A DNA stretch of 64,000 bases from positions 124,001-188,000 of the forward strand of contig JAOCPU010000035.1 of the NCBI GenBank assembly GCA_035772785.1, in the 5' to 3' direction. The stretch is from Phlebiopsis flavidoalba. Taxonomy: Eukaryota; Basidiomycota; Agaricomycetes; Polyporales; Phanerochaetaceae. The notes beneath the pieces are model-generated. The model had not been told where the DNA came from. It searched no databases and saw nothing but the letters and a program-made list of their open reading frames with translations. Shown here in pieces: positions 11,936 to 22,739 of this stretch. A program made the position numbers and the translations under genes. The number at the start of each line of letters is the position of its first letter. Position 1 is the stretch's first letter.

Positions 11936-13039
11936 GCGATCTAGTGGGGTGCGAACGCCTTGGATCTCAAGATGCGAGGACTGTCTCTGCGCACTGACAC
12001 CCTTCGTCCATTTATGTTGTATGGCTACTTATAATCTCACGCTAGCATTTCTAACAATCTGAATACTGGAAGCCCGCGAAATTGGTCTTTAGTCCATGAC
12101 GGCGACATTTCCTGGGATATTTGAATAATAATAACAGCTTAATGCCACGTGGACGCCACGACGGTGATGGCGCCGTATATAGCCGCCAGACGCGTCTTTT
12201 GACCGTGACCTCCTTGCCACCGCCATCAAGTCCCCAAGGGAAAGTGAGTGAGTGCATCTACTATATTTGACGTAGAAACTTGACATTTTCGTATTAGTTA
12301 TAGTGTGCATAGTTTCTATTGTATACACCAGCATCGGCATTGTTTTGCTACGGTGCGATGGACTTGAACAGCGCCGTCACAGGTACACACTCACAACTTC
12401 CGCCTTTTCAGTGTCGCTGGTCTTCTGTATCCTGCCTATGATGTCTTGCCGTTGTTAGAACTCCTCAAAGATCTTTGGTACCTCGTGTTCTCGTTGCGGA
12501 TGAAGGGCACATTTGGACAGTGAGTGACGCAATGTTCACTCCACCCTTCAGCGTTGACATTATGATAGAGAGCTGTGGTCGCTTGCGATCAACTTGAATA
12601 TCCCTTCAGCGCATGGCGCAACATCCCTGAAGGATGAAAGAAGTCGATTGTACCCCCTATGATGACCTTTTGTGCACCCCACGTTTCCGCCGATCGACAA
12701 ACGTGTAATCGCAAACCCTTCTCCGTATCCCTGCACAGGGTCGTGTATTCTGCTGTGGGCCTGACGTATCAGCCCATGGATTCTTGTTTTACTCGGGGCT
12801 TTGCTATGCCGATAGCTGTAAGCCGCCGTGGGCGGGAGTAGGGAAGGGGCAAGCACAGTGCTTGATACCACGGTCGCAAAGGTGCGCTGAAACTGTCAAA
12901 TACATCATCTTCAACAGAGGCAGGACTGAAAAACCGCAGCATAGAACTCAGGGCCGAATGCCGACTCATAGATGGAAGAATACCAAGAGCACCACGTGAT
13001 ATACAAATACACCGACATTACGCTTTCATACCGTACAAA
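11936..13039. other. Intergenic with one possible orphan exon
   Basis: The only protein-like signal is at about 12348-12526 (+): a short exon (MDLNSAVT), a GT...AG intron of about 30 bp, then an open stretch with PAYDVLPLLELLKDLWYLVF and a TGA. No family recognised. The remainder shows nothing on either strand. Confidence 0.3.
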
Positions 13040-14459
13040 TCACGCGGATCGTACACGAGCGATCGCGGTATTCAGCCTGATACTCGTATCCTCTTTTACA
13101 CCCTGCTCAAACTCCAACTTCGTTTGCGGGCGGAATATCATGCACGAGGTCGACCCGCCGAAATGGAACGTACCCAGCTCATCACCTTTTCTCACTCTCT
13201 GCCCTGGCTGCACAAGCACCTCGCACGTCGAAACCTCCGCCATACCCACAGCGATATAAGCACATCAGCCCTATGTCCGCGTTATCCGCGTCGATGAAGA
13301 CGAGTGCTCGCGCCGCCGTCGTTGTGATGTACGACTGCGATCCGCAACTGGCGATGGGATCCGGGTTCGGGAAACCCATTTCTGGGCACTGCGTGTAGTA
13401 CGTCCCCGGAACGAGCTCCCACCGCCTAATCGTGCCGTCGACTGGGCTGTGCCATCGGTGATAGCTCAGCGCACTGAGATACGCCTGGTACACCGTCCCG
13501 CCTGCGAATAGGTCTGCAAGCGGATCGTTGTTTGAGCATGTGTCGGAGGGAGTAGGGCTGACCCTTCAACCAGAACTGGTCAAGGGCTTTCGCGCCTGGC
13601 GCAATCCGGTAGATTTTGGACTCGCAGGGGCTCGTGACGACGGCAGTGTCGGTGGGTGATACGACAGGACGAAGCCCTGGCCGGAAGCGGCGAGTGAAGA
13701 AATCATCCCACGACTCGTAGCCGTGGTACTCGGCGTGCGGGTCGCAGATGAAGGTCTCGTCGAAGTCGGGCATGGCCTTGCGAGCCTTCGGACCGAACCA
13801 GCCACTCTTCCTCCGTGGATAGGACGTGTCGTGACGCCGCGGGGAAACGAGGAACGCGGACCAAACGTCGAACATCTTCTTTGAATTGGGCGTTGACCTT
13901 GTCGCATGTGAGGACGGCAAGTCCAGCTGGGGGTCCGCCATCGGCCAGTTTGAGGACAGCGTTCACCGGTAGTCCCGCAAACTTGGTCTCCTCAAACGCC
14001 GGTGCTTGCGCGAATGATTTCGTTGAACCGTCGAAGCATCTCCTTATAGTTTCGTGCCTGCAGATACCTCGAAGCTTAGCCCATGGCACTTTGCTGGTAC
14101 CAAGCACTCACCTGAGGTAGGCCATTCGGAGTTTTCTCGAATTTTGAGGTGCTCGGGATTTGGTGACTCGAACATCAAGTTGAAACCCATGAACAGGACA
14201 GGATCGTCTTCGATCACGCGCTGGAACTCTGCGATGACGGGTGGAACTCGTTTTTTCTCCGAGAAGGAACTTTCGTCATCGCTCGGAACCTGAGGTAGTA
14301 GAAAGTAGCGGTAGGGAGCGGCGGGTACAGCTCTTCGGCAGGTATACACTCCTCAGCTGCAACTTTGGGGTTAATCCACTTAAGGTTGCGGAAGCTCCGC
14401 CATAGTGCCTTGTTCGCGGTCAACGTAGGGGCCCTGTGGATTGGTGAGTACTCATTCAT
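13040..14459 (-). CDS. Phosphatidylserine-decarboxylase-family enzyme, PsiD-like, copy 2
   Basis: Same family as copy 1 and better preserved. Start at ATG 14459. Segments in order: PPVIAEFQRVIEDDPVLFMG (about 14180-14250), LMFESPNPEHLKI, AGLAVLTCDKVNAQFKE, GWFGPKARKAMPDFDETFIC (13745-13810), YHGYESWDDFFTRRFRPGLR (13670-13735), PVVSPTDTAVVTSPCESKIY, DQFWLKGQPYSL, VYQAYLSALSYHRWHSPVDG (13435-13495), TYYTQCPEMGFPNPDP, ARALVFIDADNADIGLMC, VGMAEVSTCEVLVQPGQ and GDELGTFHFGGSTSCMIFRP (13130-13190), ending LNTAIARVRSA. GGST is the expected site where the proenzyme cleaves itself and makes the pyruvoyl group from serine; the histidine in YHRWHSP matches the family. About four frame changes are needed. 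No membrane anchor or C2 domain is seen, unlike housekeeping Psd1 and Psd2, so a soluble amino-acid or small-substrate decarboxylase is likely (inference). Confidence 0.88.
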
Positions 14460-17400
14460 CTAGTGGGAGCGTGATACGAACATGGGCGGACTAGCGTTCC
14501 GAGTTGCAGGAGGAAAGAAGGTGCCCTAGCCCCTCGTAAGTGGACACGTCAGTTTTATAGTATCCTAGTGCTATGATCTAGGGAGGTTTGGGGGCTCCGC
14601 ACGTTGTCGGCACTACGAGGGAAGAATAATCACTGAACAACCTCCAAAATTGACAGGCGCAGACCGGTCCTCGCTATAGGCGACTGCCAATGCCACTGCG
14701 GCGCCTGGAAGTTTGAGCCGTTCATACAGATCGCTCGCGCCATAGGTCAGGGGTGATGTGGAAGCACTTCGCCACTCAAATTACATCCTCACCAATGGTA
14801 TGTCAATGAGGAATTTCTGGTACCTTCGCGGCGGCTGACCTCTGGTACTGCAGGGAACCGTGCAGAAAGTCCGAACAGTGTATGTGCGCCAGCTATTGTC
14901 CCGATCGCGCGCGGGTTCAGCTCATCTATTCATACTCACATCCAAGCAAGTGGAGTTTTGAGGTCATCATACCCGACCGCTCGCTTCACCCACCCTCCAG
15001 AGCAGGGTGTACTCATCTGTACACACCACCCTGCCTCCCTTGATCTTTTTCAGGATAACAAGGATAGCCCTCTTCCCCGGGACGGCATCGTACTCGTACG
15101 TCCCATGCGGTGAAAGGTATTCGGGGTCAGGGTAAGGAAGAAGCAGCACCCACAAAGTCACACCGGGCTTCCGATAGAAGAACGCAGGTCGTGATAGCCC
15201 TCAGCCAGCCTATAGTACTCAACAAACGTTCAGCAATCGACAGGGCACTGTGAGCGGACATCATGGCCACCTGGCGATCTCTGATTAAGCGCGGACAGCG
15301 TGCGAGAGCACTCGTGCTCGGTGGGGCCACCCGCGCCTTTATAGCATCTGTCAAGGCAGCCCATCTCATTCATGGTGGATTCAAAGTGCAGACTGCGCTT
15401 GCCACATGTTTGTTTCCCAAGGTCCAGCTTTCCATTCGGCAACTGCAGCGACAGTCGGTGTGGAATAACACACCTTCAACGCTAGTTCTCATTTCAAAGG
15501 TACGCGCTCGAGCAGCACATGATGTGTCTTCTCCATAAAAAGTCATCCAGGGTTGGCCGGCGTGACCGCTGGAGTGAATGGGGAACGGTGCATACATGAC
15601 CAGCAAACAGCCGCCTCGTAGTACCGCTAATAGAGTAGCGACACCTCGTCTCTCCGAGCCTCAACCCCCTCTCTACGTGTGATAATAAATCATGGAAATT
15701 TGGACATAATGCATAGATTTTTCAAAATCGAGTTTGTCGTCAGTCCGTGGTCATCGATGTGGCGGCGCCACGAAGCGATCGCCTTTGCCTATCTGGTATT
15801 CTAACGCTGTAATACCGTCCAAATGACTCCGTCAAGCGATCTAAAATCACGCGTAATAGCCTGGGGGCCCATTACATAGTCGGAAGGTGCCGACAGCAAA
15901 TGGTGCACTTTGGCGGTTTGAAGCCGCTGTCGTTGCACCGCCAACGCTCTTGGTGTCACCTCACCAAGTACTTAGCTGATGAGTGGAAGATGAGTGGGGG
16001 AAGTTAGAGAGGGCGACCGCCGACCTGACCGCGTATTGAATGGCCCATGACAATTGCGTTAAATCTTTTAATTTTGCTCTGTAATGAGCCACCAGGAATG
16101 TGTACTGTCGTGCTGGCCGACATGGAGCTCTGTCATGTAAATACAAAGCCAAGACAAGGGGTCGACTCGCGCCCCCGCGCAGGCAGTCCGGTGGCCTCGT
16201 GCCTGCTTACATCTCGTCATCACAGTGGAATGCGCCGAGCGAGACTTGTAACATGTTCATTTAATGAGCAAGCCTCTTTTAGAAAAATACTGTGGAGATA
16301 AGAGAGCCAAGTGTCGCTGAATTGCGTGATCATACGCCAAAAAGCAAAGGATAATTTGCCATGCGGTCAGTTTCTGACTTGAAAGTGGTGAGTGCCAAAT
16401 TCTGCGGCGATTCGAATGTAAGGGCGTGTAGTACACCAGGTCGTTCGGAACTTTTATCATAGACACTCATGTAGATACAATCATGACAGTTCTTTCCTCG
16501 TCGTATCTTCAAAAAATTGATGTCCGGAAGAGGGACATGGCTGCAAGTATCAGATAACCAACGATTGGCGATGTCGGGTGCCTCTCAAGACGACTACTCG
16601 ATACCACGTAAGTCACATCAGTTCTTGTTGCATCAGTGTCGTACAGACTGTGCCACCTGGTGAGATTAACCTCAGAGTCGCAAGCATTGCTATTTGGACG
16701 TTAAAGCACGTTCGATGACCCGAGTGCGACGTCGGCGAACATTCACAGACTTTACCGTTAGCGGGCTTTGACGTGGATCGTAGTCGCCATCATATACTGT
16801 CGTCATTGATTGTCTGGCGGCATCAAGTACGCCATGTGGGTAGGTGGGGGCCCGTGAAAATACTCCTCAATTTGCATTGAGTGTGTAACATGTCATGTAA
16901 CACGAGGGCAAATGTGGGGGCTTCACGATGGAAGGTTCAAGTGTGTATTCCGGCTTGCACAAGAGTTGATAGGGCGGGTCGAGGGCCCCCTTCTGGTCCA
17001 GTTCCTGTAGAGTAGCGTGCGAGTCATCACCGCCTCCTCTATTCAATTCAGCGAAGGTTCCGCACATCCCGCGATGGTTTTCTGTGACCAGTGGGGAGTG
17101 CAAAACGAGCTTCTATCGCCCATGATGGTGAGGTTCTATCTCTTGTGGACAGGCGTTCGTGATGACTCTTGCAAATTCGCGCTTTCCCGGTAAAGAAGAT
17201 CGAAACGCGCGATGGACAGAATATTAGCGTTTGTATGCACACTAGAAGCAGCAGTGAAACAGCGAAGAAGTTGTAGTGTGACCGTGTGGGCAAGACTCAC
17301 GAAAGCGGCTTATGTCTCCACCGTGCTCATTCTGTAGGCGGCATGATTGGTCAGTAAAAATGCAAATATATCCGCAGCCAACCTGCTGATCACAGCTATA

Positions 17401-18239
17401 GCTGCCTATGGTGCGTGAGGAACGCGAGATTGCGATGTTGGCAGCGTGGGGGCACGCTGGTCATGTTGCAGCGACTCGGAATCCTAGCTCGTCTATCAGT
17501 TTGCCCTAATGGTCAAATGAGTAATTATTCGAGTGAGTCATTGGCCTCGTCTTCGCCAAGTTCTCTCCGAGACACGTTGAACTTCTGGACAGGATTTTGG
17601 ACGCGAGAGTAGAGCTATGTTTTTTTTTTTCAGACAAATACGCCTTGCTCTATGTACAGCGAAGCGCTTATCCTAGCCGAATACATCTTCATGTGCTGGT
17701 CTACAAGCCGTTCAAAGGATGTAAGATTCATGAGACAGAGAATTTGGTTACGGCTAGCGCTCACAGAATAATCGGCACACACATTACTTCCTAATATCCC
17801 TTGTCTCCAGATGTGGCAACTCTTCATCATCCGAAATATTAAGATCGTTTCCAATGTTTCCGATATACCTGTCTGCCACTCTGAAAGCTGCGGAGCAGAA
17901 ATTGTTCGGATGGATTAAGCGTGGGTGAGGATTGGTGGCGCTCCTGCGAGGTCGATGGAGCGCAGGTTGATAAAAGAAAACGGTTCATCAAGATCGGAGG
18001 CTATAGTCACTGGCCGGTGAGCTATTTTCATCAGTGACACGTATGAATCGTACCAGGATTTGCGTGAAACTCCCCAGCAGCGCCATATAGTCTAGGACGC
18101 CGCAACTCATTATTACGGAGTAAAAGCAACTTTCTGGCGAGAGTGTTCACACCGGTTTGAATATGATCAACTGGGTCACATTCATCGCGACTGAGAGCCC
18201 TAGAAAGCGTAGGCAATTTAGTGCCTCCTGGAAGATCTG
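14460..18239. other. Gene-poor, degraded stretch
   Basis: No gene could be assembled. Protein-like but unassigned scraps on the minus strand occur at 14.97-15.61 kb (for example HAGQPWMTFYGEDTS and YLSPHGTYEYDAVPGKRAIL) and at 16.87-17.29 kb. The latter could be the far 3' end of the DUF6533 remnant that follows, but this is weak. Many stops in all frames and lower GC suggest relic DNA. Confidence 0.4.
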
Positions 18240-19460
18240 ACCTCTGTGACACTCACAGAAACAGGCACGTTCCTGTCAACCATGAGATATCTGCCACTAA
18301 TGGCTAGCATTGAGAGCACATACCGTCTCTCAGGAGGCATGTCGTCACAGAAAACTCTTCAGATTCAGCCTCCGAGCTTCGCGCCAGTTACGATATGTCT
18401 TGATTACAGTCACGGCGAGCACTATCGCATCCGCGATTATCAAGCCCAGACGGGCAACGTATAGCTCTGTTTGTTGTCAGCAAGATACGTCTAACATTGA
18501 GGGACTTTGACTCGAGCTGACCTGCTGAGGAGAACGGACTCTTCAGTACACCGAGGACTTTAAGTAGCAGCACGAAAAAACCGTACATTCGTACATTGTG
18601 TTGGTAGTGCGTTCCGAACCCGCCCACGCCGAAAGCGGTCATAATATTTGCAGGCATATACGCCATACATTTCGACCCCAAGTCAACCGGTCCCAGAAAA
18701 ATCAATGAGAGCTGGATGGAATGGTAAGCCACGAATGCGATCGGCAATTTCGTATAGAAACTGGCTCACCAAATTGATTATGAAAGGGGCAATTCCAAGT
18801 AGGAAAAACAAGCGTCGGAATGATATACGTCCTGTCGAGAAGAACGAACGTCCGCAGCGCAGAAAATACTGGCACACATGAGCCCGTGGACTTCAGAGGC
18901 TTGTAGAGTCTCTTACATGCTATTTGAATGTAGAGAATCTGTGCAGCGATCTGCGAAACTAGTAAAGAAGACGTATGCATCTGAGACCGTAAATTCACTT
19001 TAGATTTATTCATATGGACGGAAAGCGTTGACCGTTCTGATACATACTCCTCGAAGGGTGTAGTATGAGACTTGCGTATTAAGGCAGAGAAAACGTCAAG
19101 ACCCACATTGAGGTTTCCCTGGGAGATACGAAGGGTAGAGCGCTGCATTCGAGCAGGGTCCAGCGAGTCGTAAGGAGAAGTATTGATGTGGCATTGATTT
19201 TTCCTCCTCCACACTGTGTGTTATTTCGTAGTCGATTGTGATAACGAATTCGTACGCTGCGAGAACTGGCATCATGTTGAGCTATGCGGAAAACACACTG
19301 GCGTCAGAGTTTACCTAAACACGATAGCTGGATATAGAGGCCTGTCTGGCTGTGGGTATGTTTTACTGATGCTGTGCTAGATACACATCGAAGGGCGGGC
19401 CACTTACACTTCTTGAGCCAAGGCGACTTCTGACATAGTTCTAGACTGGTATGTGAATAG
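18240..19460 (-). pseudogene. DUF6533 seven-helix membrane protein, decayed copy 1
   Basis: DUF6533 proteins are fungal multi-helix membrane proteins of unknown function, with a head like YEYxITxxxExxxVWxRK. Here the head reads AAYEFVITIDYEI and then VWRRK near 19200-19260 in two frames. The central signature VFSALRTFVLLDRTYIIPTL followed by FLLGIAPFIINLVSQFLYEI lies at 18735-18860, and a later hydrophobic piece GFFVLLLKVLGVL at 18545-18590. The loop between helices and the C-terminus cannot be read. Frame changes and stops are dense. One of three DUF6533 copies here; the other two are at 37.5-39.1 and 41.7-43.3 kb. Given the surrounding gene-poor DNA, real decay is likely, but sequencing indels cannot be excluded. 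Confidence 0.55.
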
Positions 19461-22400
19461 TGAGATGGTACCACACGCGAAGAGCACGCACTTATAGTAG
19501 AACCCTCGCCAGTGTCGGCACGGCGATACCGCGAAAATTGGGAACAAAAACAATAACGAGCATGGGCGCTGAGCGTGCGTCATGTTTGAAGGGGCGCATC
19601 ACGATAAGTCTTCTTGTCTAGGTCTTAAGCGAAGTCTAGCAGTGAAGGGGGTGAGCTCGGAGCTCCTCCAGGACTGTGATGTGATGCGGAGGGACCAAAG
19701 CCTATCTTTGTCAATGCACAACGTCAGTGCATACCGTAAAGTCCCATTTTTCACCCACGTTGTAACTCACGACGCCCGAACATTTTGCACGGCGTAACAG
19801 ACAACCCATGAGTTTCTATGTCTGTGCTAGCTGTTATCGCCTTCACAGTGACACAATCCGCGACCTACGCGCCGGCCGACTTCGGAATCAGAATCTGTCA
19901 TGCATACAATTGTCAAGCTCGAACCTCTGTCGAGAAAAGCTCGCATCATGCCAGTGCTAGTCTATGCTTCGCATCACGAAGAGTTTGTGTATCCATGAGG
20001 GCGGCCTCGTACCCTGTCAAGCATCCGGGTAAGCACGGTTGAAATCTGGACTTGATGGTCTGTGTAGTACGTATGACTGGTGAGCGCTGAGTATTAACGT
20101 CGGTCGTTCAGAGAAGAATATCATACCACAACAGCTATAGGTATGGTTGAAGACTTGAAGTGCACTCTCCCTTGGACTTTGGACTGAGTCGTCCAAGTCG
20201 TTTTCCGCATGAGCCTGGGTGAGGGCCACATGGTGTCGGAGCTTTCGCCCCGGGCCATGATTGGCCAGAAGCCGATGATCATCAAAGTCATTCTGGACTC
20301 CGACTTAACCCCAGGCGCGGGTCAGTCCTTGGACCTTGACCATCGTTATCCCAACCCATAGACCTTCAGTATATGCATCGTATATTGCATCTCATGAAAA
20401 CTTGGACTCTATCTCAATACGCCTCGTCTCTGCAGAAGTCATGATCAGCTATGCTTATGAGATACGTCGTCTTTGGACCAGCGTGATCTTCAGCAACCAA
20501 GCAAGAGTTGATCGAGGTCAACTTCAAGACCGAAGGCTACGAAGGCAATTCCGGATCCCCAGTTCTGTTTGTTATGTTCTAATTCGCTCTGTCCTTCTGT
20601 CATGATACATGACATTCTGTACCTCTCGTGAGCTGGGCTCGCCCAGTAACAACTCGAGGTACGCTTTGCAAAACCATATTGCGACGACTTAGCAACAGGC
20701 TGCGTGCCAGTGGTTCCCCCCTGACAGACGTCTCCTGCCTCCAGCTAACCACCCCGGGTGCTACCCAGCTAGATCAACAGAATACCAACAATTCCAATAT
20801 TCGACGGAGGATGAATGGAGATAGAAGCCACCGCCGAAGTCATGGCAAAGAAGGCCAATATTTAATTCTAGTCCTTTGAAAATCCGCCGCTACGAGTATG
20901 TTTCGTGTCGTTTTCTCAATCAAAAATGAACTCGATGTACATTTTCACGCTCGAATCGCGTGATTGTTGTATTTAATCCTATAGCTCAAGTTTCAGGTAT
21001 CAAGGTTGGGTCACGCAGTTCCGCTGTCGCTCAAACACGGCCCAGGCAAATTGACGATATGCTTGTCACTAAAACACATCGTCACGTTCGTGCATTCTCG
21101 AATGACTTATAGTTTAAATGTGTCGTGGAATTTCGCCGCGGCCGTCACTACCGTGTTTGCCGTTGGAGGACACTCTACTGGGAGCGACAAAATAGCATCA
21201 CAGCGTCCCCGCTACGACTTTCCGGCCGAGGGTCTACGGTGTGCTAGGCAATCCAGTGTGTGCCGCATCCCTGTCCGCGTAAACTTTTTCCTTTAGTTCA
21301 GGTACGAATTCAAGGCAACATGTGTATTGTTAGCTCGCTAGTGCTTTCGTGCGTACGTGCCTAGGTTACGGCGAAGTTGATGTCTCACTACTCTACGGAT
21401 ATTCTTGACCAACGGCGCTCTTTCGGAAAGCCAGGTATTGCCGCCCCACAAATATACCCCTTAAATCCATATTAAAACAACGGGACAATACATTCCAGCG
21501 ACCGTTTTTCAGACATCATGATCGATTGCCCATATCAACAGCCGGGATCCCGGGGCAAGGCCACCTTGTTGCGCAGGATTATATAGGTTGACAAATGCTT
21601 CAACAACCCGTGCGTACGCGTCCTCATCTTAGGGCAGGATGTTTCACCTCGATGCGTTATGTCATGCACAAGTTAAGGGGGGTATCGAAGTGTCTGGGGG
21701 ATATCGACTAAGCCATCTTGACGGAACGAAGTGCGTCTAGCGTCGCACCAATTATGTTAGTTCAGAGCGGCGCGGACATACGAGGTCTAACCTTTGTCTG
21801 TTTGAACCACGGATGAGGGAAGTGGACATGCTCCTGACGTTCAGCGCCCCGGTGCGTCCCGACTCTCTGTCCTACAGTGTTATCTCGGGACACGATCACC
21901 GCCTGTAGGCATAAGAACCGATCCGCAAACCCTTTGGAAGGCCCCTGTGGTGGAGCGGCACGCATTCGGGTTTGAATATAGGCTCACGATCAGGTCGCCG
22001 TTTCGTCGTTCAGTTGCACTATTCATACTCCAAATTACCACGTAAACGTGCAATCTGTAGCTAGTGTTTGTAGCCCCCGTGCGGCGTGTCGGAGTGTTAG
22101 GACTTTCTGCACGCGAAAAATCTCACCGATGGTTCCGCACAAAGCCATGCTGAGGTCGAGGATAGATATAAGACACGTCAAGATACCTTCCATGCATCCC
22201 GAGGCTAACGAGTCTTTTCCTCACGCACAACGAATGGAAAGTCGTGTAACTAGTCGGAATGATTTGCTGGCGCAAGCATCAGGGTGCTCGACTGCGACGC
22301 ATCTGTCTGTGTATCTTGTTCCGGCTTAGCCCAACCCGCACTCTACACAGACGCACCGCAGCTACCTAGGGCGCCTCGTACGACTTCCATTGTCTTTGGA

Positions 22401-22739
22401 GAATTTAGCACAGCAGTTTTTGTTACTGACGCACCCACCCATCCCTCATCTCTTCTCGTCCAGCGGTAACCGCAGGCAATGTCCATTGCCTCGCGCCTGA
22501 CAGAGACACAACGAAGTGTACTTGCTGATTTTTCTGGTTCTTGAGGCCGGAGTCACGTAACGCATATGGTCACTTGTTTGCTTAACACACAATCCGGCTG
22601 ATCACCAAATGAACAAGGACACGTATGGTGTCACTCGCTGTAACGTCGAGTTTGCTCCTTCTTGGCTGCCTCAGAATCTCCCGAAGCACATCTGTAAACA
22701 TAGAACTATAACGTACAAACCACGGCTCATGACTTTCTT
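19461..22739. other. No recognisable gene; probable lost 5' part of GMC gene
   Basis: Nothing could be assigned on either strand. The FAD-binding N-terminus expected upstream of the GMC oxidoreductase (a GxGxxG-type segment) was looked for between 20.3 and 22.7 kb and not found, so it is missing or too altered to read by eye. Confidence 0.35.

Noticed and set aside
1..14459. A psilocybin-type gene cluster around the PsiD-like genes
   Set aside because: No PsiH-type P450, PsiK-type kinase or PsiM-type methyltransferase was recognised nearby; decarboxylases of this clade are common in basidiomycetes.
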